Origin: Coriobacteriaceae bacterium
Lineage (GTDB): Bacteria; Actinomycetota; Coriobacteriia; Coriobacteriales; Coriobacteriaceae
Direction of reading: 5' to 3'
NCBI GenBank assembly: GCA_025757745.1
Contig: CP107217.1
Span: 744,001 to 808,000 of the forward strand
DNA: 64,000 bases
Positions 25,197-34,392 of the stretch are shown here, piece by piece; the stretch's first letter is position 1; each line of letters opens with the position of its first letter. The notes under the pieces were generated by a model. That model was not told where the DNA came from. It did not search any database and worked only from the letters and a program-made list of their open reading frames with translations. The translations under genes were made by a program, and so were the position numbers.

Positions 25197-27125
25197 GTGT
25201 TAGATTCACAGGTTCAAAAAGTACTTGACTACATAGAGGCTAATCACGATGTTTCGCCCGCTCGTCTTTGCGAAGAGTTTGGCGTGAGCGATCGCACGAT
25301 TCGTACTTATGTCAAGAAGCTCAACGCTGTCCTCGAGCCTCAGGCCCATATCCATAAACACCGTGGCGGGGGTTATACCCTCAATATCAGCGATTGCGAC
25401 GCATACCGCTCGATCAAGGACGATGCATCCAATGGGGGTCTCAAGTCAATTCCCTCTACGAGCGAGGGACGCGTTGAGTACTTGCTGAACGACCTGTTGA
25501 GTCGCGTCGACTGGATCACCCTGGACGATCTTTCGGAGATCCTCTATGTATCCCGCAATGCTATTTCAGGCGATCTCAAGCGGGTTGAGGCACAGCTGGC
25601 CAAGTTCGATCTCAAGCTTGAACGGCGTCCTCATTACGGGATTCGCGTGAGCGGCTCGGAGATGTCGCGTCGCCTCTGCTTGGCAAGCATTACGCTCGAC
25701 AAGCTTGCAGAGCATCGTGAGAGCGATTCTCAGAACCAGGTGACCCTCGACACGATTGCCACCTGTGTGAATGAGGTCATTGCCGAGGAAGGCTTCCAAA
25801 TCAACTCAGCGGCCTATCAAAACTTGCTGGTTCATATCGCGGTCGCCATTTGGCGAATCCGCGAGCAGTGCTACGTCCCGCTCGAAGCCGAACATATTGA
25901 GAAGCTGCGTACAGCGCGCGAGTTTGCGGTGGCCGGTTGTGTGGCTTTGCGTATCGAGAAAGCTTTCGACATTCGGCTCCCAGAGGAGGAGGTTGCCTAC
26001 ATCGCCATTCACCTTGCGGGAAAGCAATCTCTGTATGCTAGTTCCGACGGTGCAGATGAAGGTCTCGTAATTTCCGACGAGGTTTGGGATGTGGTCACTG
26101 AGATGCTCGAGTGCATCTGGGATTCCTATCACTTTGATTTTCGCGGCGATCTTGAGCTCCGCATGAACCTCGCGCGTCATATCGTTCCGCTTGCCGTGCG
26201 TCTCAAATATCGCATGCATATCGATAATCCGCTGCTTGCCGATATCAAGGAGAGATTCGCGCTCGCGTATTCGATGGCACTCGATTCGTCGGTCATCCTT
26301 GCCGAGCACTACGGTAGTCGTCTTTCGGATGACGAGATCGGCTATATCGCACTCGCCTTCGCCTTGGCGCTTGAGCGCCAGAAGAGCGAGGTCCCGCGTA
26401 AGAATATCCTCGTAGTGTGCGCGAGCGGACAGGGAAGCGCCAAGCTCCTTGAGTACCGATACCGCCAAGAGTTCGGTGCTCTCGTGGACAAGATTGTGAC
26501 CTGCGATGCCTCCCATGTCGACAGTATTGATATGACGGGTATCGATTACGTTTTTACCACGGTGCCCCTGCATCGAGCGCTTCCGGTGCCCGTGCGCGAG
26601 GTGAGCTTCTTTCTCGATGCCGATGATATGCACGATGTTCGTGAGATTCTTGCCGGTGCAAATGTTACCGGTGACCTTGCACCTTATTTTTCGGCTGACC
26701 TTTTTGTCTCCGATATGGTCGCTGCAGACAAGAACGAGGTCATCTCAATTCTATGCGAGCAGGTCGCCGCCATGCGTAACGTGCCTGACGAGTTTAAGCA
26801 GCTGGTCATGCGTCGCGAGGAACTCGCGCAGACGAGTTTTGGCAATCAGGTCGCCATGCCCCATTCGGTCAAGGCCGTGACGGACGAGACGTTTGTTTGC
26901 GTTGGACTGCTGCGCGAGCCGGTCGAATGGAACGGGCAAGCGGTGCGGGCGGTCTTTCTAGTATCAGTCTCAAAGGCTAAGGACAAGAAGCTTGACCGTT
27001 TCTACCGCAGTATGGCCAAGATGCTTACCAGCAAAGAGGCTATCCAGGAGCTTGTCGACAACCAACGATGGGAGACCGTCGTCAAGCTTTTGAATATGTA
27101 TGGAAAAACAGACAACAACGAGTAG
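25197..27125 (+). CDS. PRD-domain transcriptional activator with PTS EIIB and EIIA modules (LicR/MtlR type)
   Basis: A 642-residue sugar-locus regulator. Order: N-terminal HTH (about 5-60, ARLCEEFGVSDRTIRTYVKKL) and a second HTH; PRD1 (about 185-285) with conserved His in NLLVHIAV and YIAIHLAG; PRD2 (about 295-400) with His in LARHIVPL; a GatB-like EIIB (NILVVCASGQGSAKLL); and a fructose-type EIIA (about 500-640, FGNQVAMPHSVK with the phospho-His). In PRD2 the usual His after YIAL is replaced by Ala (YIALAFALALER). Family members switch DNA binding by PTS phosphorylation according to sugar supply. GTG start at 25197 follows GGGGAGGTG. It heads the beta-glucoside operon. Confidence 0.9.
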   Translation: MLDSQVQKVLDYIEANHDVSPARLCEEFGVSDRTIRTYVKKLNAVLEPQAHIHKHRGGGYTLNISDCDAYRSIKDDASNGGLKSIPSTSEGRVEYLLNDLLSRVDWITLDDLSEILYVSRNAISGDLKRVEAQLAKFDLKLERRPHYGIRVSGSEMSRRLCLASITLDKLAEHRESDSQNQVTLDTIATCVNEVIAEEGFQINSAAYQNLLVHIAVAIWRIREQCYVPLEAEHIEKLRTAREFAVAGCVALRIEKAFDIRLPEEEVAYIAIHLAGKQSLYASSDGADEGLVISDEVWDVVTEMLECIWDSYHFDFRGDLELRMNLARHIVPLAVRLKYRMHIDNPLLADIKERFALAYSMALDSSVILAEHYGSRLSDDEIGYIALAFALALERQKSEVPRKNILVVCASGQGSAKLLEYRYRQEFGALVDKIVTCDASHVDSIDMTGIDYVFTTVPLHRALPVPVREVSFFLDADDMHDVREILAGANVTGDLAPYFSADLFVSDMVAADKNEVISILCEQVAAMRNVPDEFKQLVMRREELAQTSFGNQVAMPHSVKAVTDETFVCVGLLREPVEWNGQAVRAVFLVSVSKAKDKKLDRFYRSMAKMLTSKEAIQELVDNQRWETVVKLLNMYGKTDNNE

Positions 27126-27137
27126 AAGGAGACACCG

Positions 27138-27458
27138 ATGGACGAGAGCAAATATGAAAATGCCCTTCAAATCATCCTGCATGCGGGCAACGCCAAGTCC
27201 GCCGCGCTCATGGCAATCGACGCCGCCCATGATGGCGATTTCGAAGAGGCCGAGAAACAGCTCGCCGAGGCGCAGTCCGAGATGAGCGCTGCCCACAAGA
27301 TGCAGTTCGAGCTCACTCAGGCTGAAGCGAACGGCAATACCGTCGATATCAACATCATCTTGATCCATGCCGAAGACCATCTGACGATGGCCATCATGGC
27401 GAGTGATTTTGCCGAGCGCTTTATCGAGCTTTATCGCGATAAGTACGAGGGCAAGTAG
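27138..27458 (+). CDS. PTS lactose/cellobiose-type enzyme IIA
   Basis: A 106-residue three-helix IIA protein that takes phosphate from HPr and gives it to IIB. The active site is His77 in IHAEDHLTMA, matching the family position near residue 76. Length and motif fit the lactose/cellobiose (Lac) PTS class. ATG follows AAGGAGACACCG, 12 bases after the regulator gene, so the two are co-transcribed. Confidence 0.93.
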   Translation: MDESKYENALQIILHAGNAKSAALMAIDAAHDGDFEEAEKQLAEAQSEMSAAHKMQFELTQAEANGNTVDINIILIHAEDHLTMAIMASDFAERFIELYRDKYEGK

Positions 27459-27521
27459 CCCTAAAATACCGAGTTTGGTCAATCGGGCGCCCAAGATGAG
27501 CGCTTTTGAAAGGAGTCCGTT

Positions 27522-27830
27522 ATGAACATCATGTTGGCTTGCTGTGCTGGTATGAGCACCTCGCTCGTTGTGAGCAAGATGGAGGAGGCCGCTAAGGCCC
27601 AGGGCAAGGATGATTACAAGATTTGGGCCGTCGAGCAAGGCCAGGTTGCCGAGGAACTCGGAAACTTTGACGTTTTGCTGCTTGGCCCGCAGGTCCGCCA
27701 TCTTCAGCGCAAGCTCACCAAAGTCGTTGACGGCAAAGCTCCCGTTGCCGTAATCGATCCGGTTGCCTACGGCAGCTGCGATGGCGCCAAGGTCCTCAAG
27801 CAGGCGGAGGACCTGGTCGCCAAGGCATAA
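27522..27830 (+). CDS. PTS cellobiose-type enzyme IIB
   Basis: A 102-residue IIB with the phosphocysteine loop CCAGMSTS at residues 7-14 (Cys7 aligns with the acceptor Cys in CSAGMSTS of ChbB). It passes phosphate from IIA to the sugar bound in IIC. ATG follows AAAGGAG. The 63-base gap after IIA contains no clear terminator. Confidence 0.93.
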   Translation: MNIMLACCAGMSTSLVVSKMEEAAKAQGKDDYKIWAVEQGQVAEELGNFDVLLLGPQVRHLQRKLTKVVDGKAPVAVIDPVAYGSCDGAKVLKQAEDLVAKA

Positions 27831-27926
27831 GGGCTCAATAGCCCAAAATCGCCGCTGTGCGACTAGCACTCGACAGCGGTCTACATCCGAAAGCACATCA
27901 TTAACTTTCGAAAGCAGGTACATCAT

Positions 27927-29237
27927 ATGGCTTTCTCCGAGAAATTCGAAGATGTGATGATGGTTGTCGCAGAAAAAGTAGGCGACAACGTATATCTCTC
28001 CGCAATTAAGGATGCCTTTACCGCGTTTATGCCCTTCGTTATCGTGGGTTCTATGGGCACGCTGCTCAAGACGTTGGTCTCTTCCACCACGACGGGGCTT
28101 GCACAATGGGTGCCCGCGCTCGCGGGGCTTGAGCCGGCATTTTCCGCTATCAACTACTGCACCATGTCCTTCATGACGGTGCCCATCACCTTCCTGATTG
28201 GCCTTTACCTGGCCCGTGCCAAGAAGGCTCCGGAGTATCCGACGGCGCTCGTCTCCGTGGCGGCCTACATCTCCATGATTTGCACCTCCATCAAGGTCGA
28301 CGGTGCCGGCACGGCTCTCGAGGCTCCGGTGTCTGGTCTTCTTACCACTCAGATGGGCGCTCAGGGTCTTTTTGTCGGCATGATCACGGCCGTTGTGTTC
28401 GGTTCGCTTTTCTGCTGGCTCTCTAAGATCGACCAGATCAAGATCAAGATGCCTCCTTCGGTTCCCTCTGGTATCTCCCAGTCCTTCAACGTTATGATCC
28501 CGGTCTTTATTGTCCTCGTCGTGAGCGCTATCTTCGGCCTTGGCTTCCAGGCCCTTACCGGCTCCTATATCAACGATTGGATCTACGGCCTTATGCAGGC
28601 TCCGCTCGAGGCGGCCTTCAAGACTCCGGCTGGCGTTGTCATCATCGTTGTCGTGTCCCAGCTCTTCTGGGTTCTCGGTATCCATGGCGGTCTCATTGTT
28701 TCCCCGGTGCGCAACCCCATGTTCAATGCTGCAATCGCCGCCAACACCGCCGCCCTTGCCGCTGGCACCATGCCCGATTCTCCGTTCACCATGGGTTTTT
28801 GGAACTGCTTCGTTGCTCCCGGTGGCGCCGGTATGACCCTCTGCCTCATCATCGCTATTTTCCTGTGCTCCAAGCGCGATGAGGAAAAGGCTATCGCCAA
28901 GCTCGGTTTCCTGCCTGGCATCTGCGGCATCTCCGAGCCCGTCGTCTTCGGTATCCCTCTGGTCTTGAACCCGATCTACGCGATTCCGTTTGCCTTTGGT
29001 TCCGGTATCTGCGTCGCCATCGCCATGTTCGCCACCTCTATCGGCTTCCTTCCCTGCAACACCGTTGACGTGCCCTTTGGTGTGCCCATCCTGCTTAATG
29101 CCTTTGTTGGCCATGGCTGGCAGGGTGTTGTGGTCCAGGTCGTCGAGCTCGTCGTGGGCGTCCTTATCTGGATCCCCTTCGTCCTCGCCAACAGCAAGCT
29201 GGCCAAGAAGGAGCAGGAAGAGGCTGCTCAGGCCTAA
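27927..29237 (+). CDS. PTS cellobiose-type enzyme IIC (membrane channel)
   Basis: A 436-residue permease of the Lac-family IIC type with about ten hydrophobic helices. It starts MAFSEKFEDVMMVVAEKVGDN, as usual for CelB/LicC. WVLGIHGGLIVSPVRNP (about residue 250) and GISEPVVFGIPLVLNP (about 333) are the conserved sugar-binding loops. With IIA and IIB it imports and phosphorylates a beta-glucoside such as cellobiose; the exact sugar is not readable. ATG at 27927 has a GCAGG site. Confidence 0.93.
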   Translation: MAFSEKFEDVMMVVAEKVGDNVYLSAIKDAFTAFMPFVIVGSMGTLLKTLVSSTTTGLAQWVPALAGLEPAFSAINYCTMSFMTVPITFLIGLYLARAKKAPEYPTALVSVAAYISMICTSIKVDGAGTALEAPVSGLLTTQMGAQGLFVGMITAVVFGSLFCWLSKIDQIKIKMPPSVPSGISQSFNVMIPVFIVLVVSAIFGLGFQALTGSYINDWIYGLMQAPLEAAFKTPAGVVIIVVVSQLFWVLGIHGGLIVSPVRNPMFNAAIAANTAALAAGTMPDSPFTMGFWNCFVAPGGAGMTLCLIIAIFLCSKRDEEKAIAKLGFLPGICGISEPVVFGIPLVLNPIYAIPFAFGSGICVAIAMFATSIGFLPCNTVDVPFGVPILLNAFVGHGWQGVVVQVVELVVGVLIWIPFVLANSKLAKKEQEEAAQA

Positions 29238-29280
29238 TGGCTACACCTATCGGCTGTCCGATAATATGCCTGTAACTTCG

Positions 29281-29318
29281 AGGGGCGCGGTGCACGGGAG
29301 CGCCGTGCCCCTCTTTTT
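29281..29318 (+). terminator. Terminator-like hairpin between IIC and the first GH1 gene
   Basis: AGGGGCGCGG (29281-29290) pairs with CCGTGCCCCT (29303-29312; one G-U pair), followed by CTTTTTAA. It sits inside the operon, 17 bases before the next start codon and next to its AAGGAG site. Partial termination would lower GH1 expression against the PTS, or make it conditional. Confidence 0.65.
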
Positions 29319-29334
29319 AACTAAGGAGATAACT

Positions 29335-30798
29335 ATGAGCTACGTGTTCCCCGAAGGCTTTTTGTGGGGCGGTGCCACTGCCGCCAACCAGTGCGAGGGT
29401 GCTTGGGATGTGGATGGCAAGGGCCTTTCGGTCGCCGACTGCACCACCTATAAGCCCAAGGTCGACAAAAAGGACTACGCGGCCCTTCACGGCATCACTG
29501 ACGAACAGATCAAGGAGGCCGAGGCTTCGACCGATATCCACGTGTACCCCAAGCGTCACGGCATCGACTTCTTTCATCGCTACAAGGAGGACATTGCGCT
29601 TTTCCAGGAGATGGGCTTCAAGACGCTGCGCGTATCCATCCAGTGGACTCGCCTGTTCCCCACGGGTACAGAGGAAGAGCCGCTCCAGGCCGGCATCGAC
29701 TACTACCGCGACCTGTTCCGCACCATGAAGGATGCGGGCATTGAGCCACTTGTGACGCTTCACCACTACGAGATGCCGCTCTATTTGGCAAACCACTACG
29801 ATGGTTGGGGCAAGCGCGAAGTCATCGACTTCTTCTTGCGCTTCTGCGAAGTCTGCTTCCGCGAGTTTGGAAAGTACGTTACCTATTGGCTCACATTCAA
29901 TGAGATCGACTCTGTGTTCCGCCACCCCTGGACCACGATCGGCGTTTGCACCGAGCGTTATCCCGAGGATAAGCGCGAGGAGCTTATCTACCAGTGCGTG
30001 CACAATCAGTTTGTGGCGAGCGCCCTTGCCACCAAGATGCTGCACGAGATGGTTCCCGGTGCTCAGATGGGCTGCATGGTCACGCGCACCCTCACCTATC
30101 CCGAGAACTGCAATCCCAAAAACATGCTGCTTGCGCAGAAGGACAACCGCGATAACTACTTCTATAGCGATGTCCAGGTACTTGGCGAGTATCCGCAGCA
30201 TGTGCTCAACTATTGGAAGCGCAAGGGCATCCACGTCGAGTTCGGCATGGGTGACGAGGCCATTCTCAAGCAGTATCCGGTCGACTTCGTCTCGTTTTCT
30301 TATTACATGTCGATGGTTGACTCCATTGATGCGGACAAGCGCGAGAAAGTCGGAGGAAACCTTGCTACCGGCGTCAAGAACCCCTTCCTGCCCATTTCTG
30401 ACTGGGGTTGGCAGGTCGACCCCGATGGCCTCACCTACGCGTTGATCGATATGCAGGACCGCTACCATAAGCCGCTCTTTATCGTCGAGAACGGTCTTGG
30501 CGCCTACGATAAGGTCAACGAAGACGGCACGATTGACGATGACTATCGCATCGACTACTTCCGTGAGCACATTAAGGCCATCGGCGCTGCTATCGAGGAA
30601 GGTGTCGACGTGATGGGCTATACCCCGTGGGGGTGCATCGACCTGGTCTCGATGTCGACGTGCGAAATGGACAAACGGTACGGCTTTATCTATGTTGACC
30701 TCGACAATGAGGGCAACGGTACCTATGCACGCTCTAAGAAGAAGAGCTTCGATTGGTACCAGAAGGTTATCGCCACCAACGGTGCTGACCTCGACTAG
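29335..30798 (+). CDS. 6-phospho-beta-glucosidase, GH1 (first copy)
   Basis: A 487-residue GH1 enzyme that hydrolyses phosphorylated beta-glucosides delivered by the PTS. It begins with FPEGFLWGGATAANQCEGAW. The acid/base is Glu190 in LTFNEID and the nucleophile Glu385 in VENGLGAYD. A KKKSFDWY motif near the end fits the phosphate-binding loop of 6-phospho enzymes. The frame is open far upstream, but the ATG at 29335 with AAGGAG is right. It has about ten more residues than the second copy, mainly in the N-terminal loop (DCTTYKPKVDKKDYAALHG). Confidence 0.93.
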   Translation: MSYVFPEGFLWGGATAANQCEGAWDVDGKGLSVADCTTYKPKVDKKDYAALHGITDEQIKEAEASTDIHVYPKRHGIDFFHRYKEDIALFQEMGFKTLRVSIQWTRLFPTGTEEEPLQAGIDYYRDLFRTMKDAGIEPLVTLHHYEMPLYLANHYDGWGKREVIDFFLRFCEVCFREFGKYVTYWLTFNEIDSVFRHPWTTIGVCTERYPEDKREELIYQCVHNQFVASALATKMLHEMVPGAQMGCMVTRTLTYPENCNPKNMLLAQKDNRDNYFYSDVQVLGEYPQHVLNYWKRKGIHVEFGMGDEAILKQYPVDFVSFSYYMSMVDSIDADKREKVGGNLATGVKNPFLPISDWGWQVDPDGLTYALIDMQDRYHKPLFIVENGLGAYDKVNEDGTIDDDYRIDYFREHIKAIGAAIEEGVDVMGYTPWGCIDLVSMSTCEMDKRYGFIYVDLDNEGNGTYARSKKKSFDWYQKVIATNGADLD

Positions 30799-30818
30799 CT
30801 TTCATTCAACAAGTGTGA

Positions 30819-30846
30819 GGGCCGTCGCGATGACGGCCCGTTTCCT
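30819..30846 (+). terminator. Hairpin between the two GH1 genes
   Basis: GGGCCGTC (30819-30826) pairs perfectly with GACGGCCC (30832-30839), then GTTTCCT. The T tract is weak, so it is an attenuator or processing hairpin at best. Confidence 0.45.
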
Positions 30847-30864
30847 ATAGAAAAGAGGACGACC

Positions 30865-32298
30865 ATGGGTGTTTTTCCAAAAGACTTTCTTTGGGGCGGC
30901 GCGACTGCTGCCAATCAGTTCGAGGGAGCCTGGGACGTAGACGGCAAGGGTCCGAGTTGCATGGATATGGCCACTAACGGCAACCATCACCACCCGCGCG
31001 AGATCACGCCCGAGCTCGACCCCAACAAGCTCTATCCCTGTCACGATGGTGTCGATTTCTACCATCACTACAAAGAGGACATCGCCTTGCTCGCCGAGAT
31101 GGGATTCAAGGTCTTTCGTTTCTCGATGAACTGGCCTCGCGTCTTCCCAACGGGATTCGAAGATGAGCCCAACGCGGCTGGCCTTGCGTTTTACGATTGC
31201 GTGATGGACGAGTGCCATAAGTACGGCATCGAACCGCTCGTGACGCTGAGTCATTACGAGATGCCTTTTGCCATGTGCCAGAAAGTCGATGGCTGGGCTT
31301 CGCGCGAGGCTATTGACTGCTACGTGAAGTATGCCAAGACCGTCATGGAGCATTTCAAGGGCAAGTGTCGCTACTGGCTCACGTTCAACGAGATCAATTG
31401 CGGCATGATGTCCCTTGGCAACTACATGAGTCTCGGCATTCTGAATCCGGGCTCCTTTGACCTTCGCCATCAGAAAGATGACCCGCAGAAGCGTTTGCAG
31501 GCGCTGCACCATCAGTTTGTCGCAAGTGCTCTTGCGGTCAAGGCGGGGCACGAGATCGACCCCGACAACAAGATGGGTTGTATGATTGCCTACATGCTGG
31601 CCTATCCGCTCACGCCCAATCCTGCGGACGTCGAGCTTGCCCGCGAGCGTAACCAGTATCGCAACTACTACTGTTCAGATGTCCAAGTGCGCGGCGAGTA
31701 CCCCTACTTTGCCCAGCGCATCTGGGACGAGGAGGGCGTGACGCTCGATATCACCGACGAGGACCGTAAGATTCTCAAAGAGGGTACGGTCGATTTCTAT
31801 ACGCACAGCTACTATCAGAGCCAGTGCGCAAGCACTGACCCTGCCGAGGAGACGAGCGGTAACCTTCTCGGGGGCGCCAAGAATCCTTACCTCAAGGAGA
31901 CTGCATGGGAGTGGCCAATCGACCCTATGGGTCTGCGTATCATGCTCAACCAGGTGTACGAGCGCTATCAAATTCCCATTATGGTGGTTGAGAACGGCCT
32001 CGGCTGCTGCGACGAGGTCAATCCGGATGGATCCATCGACGACGACTATCGTATCGAGTACTTGCGCGATCACATCAAGGCCATGGCCGAGGCCATCAAG
32101 GATGGTGTTGAGGTCTGGGGCTACACGCCTTGGGGCTGCATCGACCTGGTGAGCAATGCCGATGGAGAGATGGCCAAGCGCTACGGGTTTGTTTATGTCG
32201 ATAAGCACGATGACGGCACCGGTACTATGGAGCGCTCGCGTAAAAAGAGCTTCTACTGGTACAAGAAGGTTATTGAGACCAACGGCGAGGAGCTGTAA
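30865..32298 (+). CDS. 6-phospho-beta-glucosidase, GH1 (second copy)
   Basis: A 477-residue GH1 enzyme, a paralogue of the preceding gene. It opens FPKDFLWGGATAANQFEGAW. The acid/base is Glu176 in LTFNEIN and the nucleophile Glu376 in VENGLGCCD; the RKKSFYWY motif near the end supports a 6-phospho substrate. The region from residues 30 to 60 differs greatly from copy 1 (NGNHHHPREITPELDP), so the two may prefer different aglycones. Start behind AGAGGACGACC. Its stop codon overlaps the start of the AEC gene by one base. Confidence 0.93.
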   Translation: MGVFPKDFLWGGATAANQFEGAWDVDGKGPSCMDMATNGNHHHPREITPELDPNKLYPCHDGVDFYHHYKEDIALLAEMGFKVFRFSMNWPRVFPTGFEDEPNAAGLAFYDCVMDECHKYGIEPLVTLSHYEMPFAMCQKVDGWASREAIDCYVKYAKTVMEHFKGKCRYWLTFNEINCGMMSLGNYMSLGILNPGSFDLRHQKDDPQKRLQALHHQFVASALAVKAGHEIDPDNKMGCMIAYMLAYPLTPNPADVELARERNQYRNYYCSDVQVRGEYPYFAQRIWDEEGVTLDITDEDRKILKEGTVDFYTHSYYQSQCASTDPAEETSGNLLGGAKNPYLKETAWEWPIDPMGLRIMLNQVYERYQIPIMVVENGLGCCDEVNPDGSIDDDYRIEYLRDHIKAMAEAIKDGVEVWGYTPWGCIDLVSNADGEMAKRYGFVYVDKHDDGTGTMERSRKKSFYWYKKVIETNGEEL

Positions 32299-33218
32299 TG
32301 GGAGGAGCGGTTGCCGCGCTTATCAGTCAGATCGTCATCATGTTTATCCTGATGGCGATCGGCTATTTTCTCTACCGCATGAAGATTATCGACCGCAAGG
32401 GCACGAGCCAGATGGCCAATGTGGTCATCTATGTGGCGTATCCCTGCATTACGCTGAGAACCCTTATGGTCGACTTCGAACCCAACATGATCCGCGACGC
32501 GGGATTTTGCTTTGTGCTTACCGTTGTGGTCACACTAATTTCGATTCCGCTCACGCGTCTGTTTTTTAAAAAGGAGGATGGTGTCGCCCGTTACGGTGCC
32601 ATCTTCTCCAACAGCGGCTTTATCGGGGTTCCCATTGTTATGGGCGTGTTCGGGTCCGAGTACGTCTTCTACCTCTCCATCGGAGTCTCATGCCTCACGT
32701 TTTTCATTTGGACGTATGGCGTATGGTTGGTTTCGGGTGATAAGAGCCAGATGTCCTTTAAGAACTGCATTACTAACCCCAATCTCATCATGATCTTGAT
32801 TGGTCTTGTTTGCTTTTTCTTTTCAATCCATCCGCCCGCGTTGATGGCGACGATTCTCGATGACCTGGGTGCGCTCAATACGGGCCTTGTGATGCTTGTG
32901 CTTGGTGCCTATTTGGCGCAGAGCGATATGCGCGCTGTCGTTACGAGCAAAAAGGCCTATCTCGTTAGCTTGGTGAGACTCGTCATCATCCCGGCGATCG
33001 TTGTTGGCATATTGGCGCTCTTCCCGTGGATTGATGCCAAGGTTCGCCTCACGATGCTTATCGCTCTCGGTGCACCTGTCGCATCGTTCGCGGCCATCTT
33101 GTCCGAGAAATACGGCGGCAACTATAAGTTTGGAATCGGTTTGGTGACGCTGTCCACGATTCTGTCGCTCGTCGCCATGCCCATCATGCTTGAGCTCGCG
33201 TCTTTGGTGATCGTATAG
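32298..33218 (+). CDS. AEC-family permease (auxin efflux carrier-like)
   Basis: A 306-residue protein with about ten hydrophobic helices. NVVIYVAYPCITLRT (about 42) and FSNSGFIGVPIVMGVFG (about 104) are typical AEC segments. The family exports or imports organic anions (malate and others). The ATG shares its A with the TAA of the second GH1 gene, so it is translationally coupled and the last gene of the sugar operon. A role in efflux of a fermentation acid or of an aglycone released by the GH1 enzymes is an inference from context only. Confidence 0.85.
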   Translation: MGGAVAALISQIVIMFILMAIGYFLYRMKIIDRKGTSQMANVVIYVAYPCITLRTLMVDFEPNMIRDAGFCFVLTVVVTLISIPLTRLFFKKEDGVARYGAIFSNSGFIGVPIVMGVFGSEYVFYLSIGVSCLTFFIWTYGVWLVSGDKSQMSFKNCITNPNLIMILIGLVCFFFSIHPPALMATILDDLGALNTGLVMLVLGAYLAQSDMRAVVTSKKAYLVSLVRLVIIPAIVVGILALFPWIDAKVRLTMLIALGAPVASFAAILSEKYGGNYKFGIGLVTLSTILSLVAMPIMLELASLVIV

Positions 33219-33229
33219 CTGGTTGGTAT

Positions 33230-33261
33230 TTGGGGGGTTGACAATAACGTCAACCCCCCAA
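33230..33261 (+). terminator. Terminator of the beta-glucoside operon
   Basis: A perfect 13-bp stem (TTGGGGGGTTGAC at 33230-33242 with 33249-33261) around AATAAC. The T tract after it is missing, but the position right after the last gene and the strength of the stem suggest transcript ending or 3' protection. Confidence 0.55.
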
Positions 33262-33405
33262 ACTCGTCAACGGCCGTTCTGAGGCGGCAGGCGGTATAAA
33301 AAATCGCTAAAGTACCCATATTCGTGAACAAACGAACGTTTATCTTGGGTATGCCGTGGTAAAATCTCAGGCGTTATCGGAGCAACCTTACAGGAGGTTT
33401 CTTTT

Positions 33406-34272
33406 ATGCTCGTCAACGCAGCAGACATGCTCAAGAAGGCCGAGGCCGGCAAGTACGCTCTCGGTGCCTTCAACACCAACAACCTCGAGTGGACCCTGGC
33501 TATTCTCCAGGCCGCCGAGGAGGCCAAGTCTCCGCTGATCCTTCAGTGCACCGCTGGTGCCGCTAAGTGGATGGGCGGTTTCAAGGTCTGCGCCGACATG
33601 GTCAAGGCTGCCGTCGAGGCCACGGGCGTTACCGTTCCCGTCGCCCTTCACCTCGATCACGGTTCTTACGAGGACTGCTTCAAGTGCATCGAGGCCGGCT
33701 TCACGTCCATCATGTATGACGGCTCTCACGAGGAGACCTTCCAGCTTAACCTCGACCGCACCAAGGAGCTCGTTGAGCTTGCCCACTCCAAGGGCATGTC
33801 CATCGAGGCCGAGGTTGGCGGCATCGGCGGCACCGAGGACGGCGTGACCTCCAGCGGCGAGCTCGCTGATCCTGCTGAGTGCAAGCAGATCGCTGACCTG
33901 GGCGTCGACTTCCTCGCCTGCGGCATCGGCAACATCCACGGCGTGTATCCCGCCGACTGGGCTGGCCTTTCCTTCGAGCGTCTGGGCGAGATCAAGGCTC
34001 AGACCGGCGACCTGCCCCTCGTCCTGCACGGTGGCACCGGCATCCCCGAGGATCAGATCAAGAAGGCCATTTCCCTGGGCATCTCCAAGATCAACGTCAA
34101 CACCGACCTGCAGCTCGTCTTCGCCAAGGGCGTCCGCGAGTACATCGAGGCTGGCAAGGATCAGCAGGGCAAGGGCTTTGACCCCCGCAAGCTCCTCAAG
34201 CCTGGTCGCGACAACATCGTTGCCCGCACCAAGGAGCTCATGGAGGAGTTTGGCTCCGTCAACAAGGCGTAA
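33406..34272 (+). CDS. fba: Class II fructose-1,6-bisphosphate aldolase
   Basis: A 288-residue zinc aldolase that splits fructose-1,6-bisphosphate in glycolysis. LHLDHGS (zinc and catalytic Asp region, about residue 83), EAEVGGIGG (about 139), NIHGVYP, LHGGTGIPE and KINVNTD (phosphate loop) are all visible. Length fits the class IIB type. ATG follows CAGGAGG. A possible -10 TAAAAT lies at 33359-33364. Base use (strong preference for one codon per residue) suggests high expression. Confidence 0.95.
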   Translation: MLVNAADMLKKAEAGKYALGAFNTNNLEWTLAILQAAEEAKSPLILQCTAGAAKWMGGFKVCADMVKAAVEATGVTVPVALHLDHGSYEDCFKCIEAGFTSIMYDGSHEETFQLNLDRTKELVELAHSKGMSIEAEVGGIGGTEDGVTSSGELADPAECKQIADLGVDFLACGIGNIHGVYPADWAGLSFERLGEIKAQTGDLPLVLHGGTGIPEDQIKKAISLGISKINVNTDLQLVFAKGVREYIEAGKDQQGKGFDPRKLLKPGRDNIVARTKELMEEFGSVNKA

Positions 34273-34294
34273 GTAGCGGTTTAACGTTCCCGCC

Positions 34295-34392
34295 GGAGGC
34301 CCCGTTTCCCCTACGCTGTTTCCCTCGCGCTCACCTGGCTTCGCCAGAAGTCGCGCGACGGAATCAGCTCCGGGGAAACGGGGCCTCCTTTG
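34295..34392 (+). terminator. Long-stem terminator after fba
   Basis: A perfect 17-bp stem (34295-34311, GGAGGCCCCGTTTCCCC, with 34372-34388) is followed by TTTGTT. The 60-base loop itself holds the hairpin CTGGCTTCGCCAG. Stem and loop partly overlap a tandem repeat. Confidence 0.7.

Noticed and set aside
26970..29114. Long open frame opposite the PTS genes (714 codons)
   Set aside because: Opposite-strand shadow over IIA, IIB and IIC, which have intact active sites and ribosome sites.
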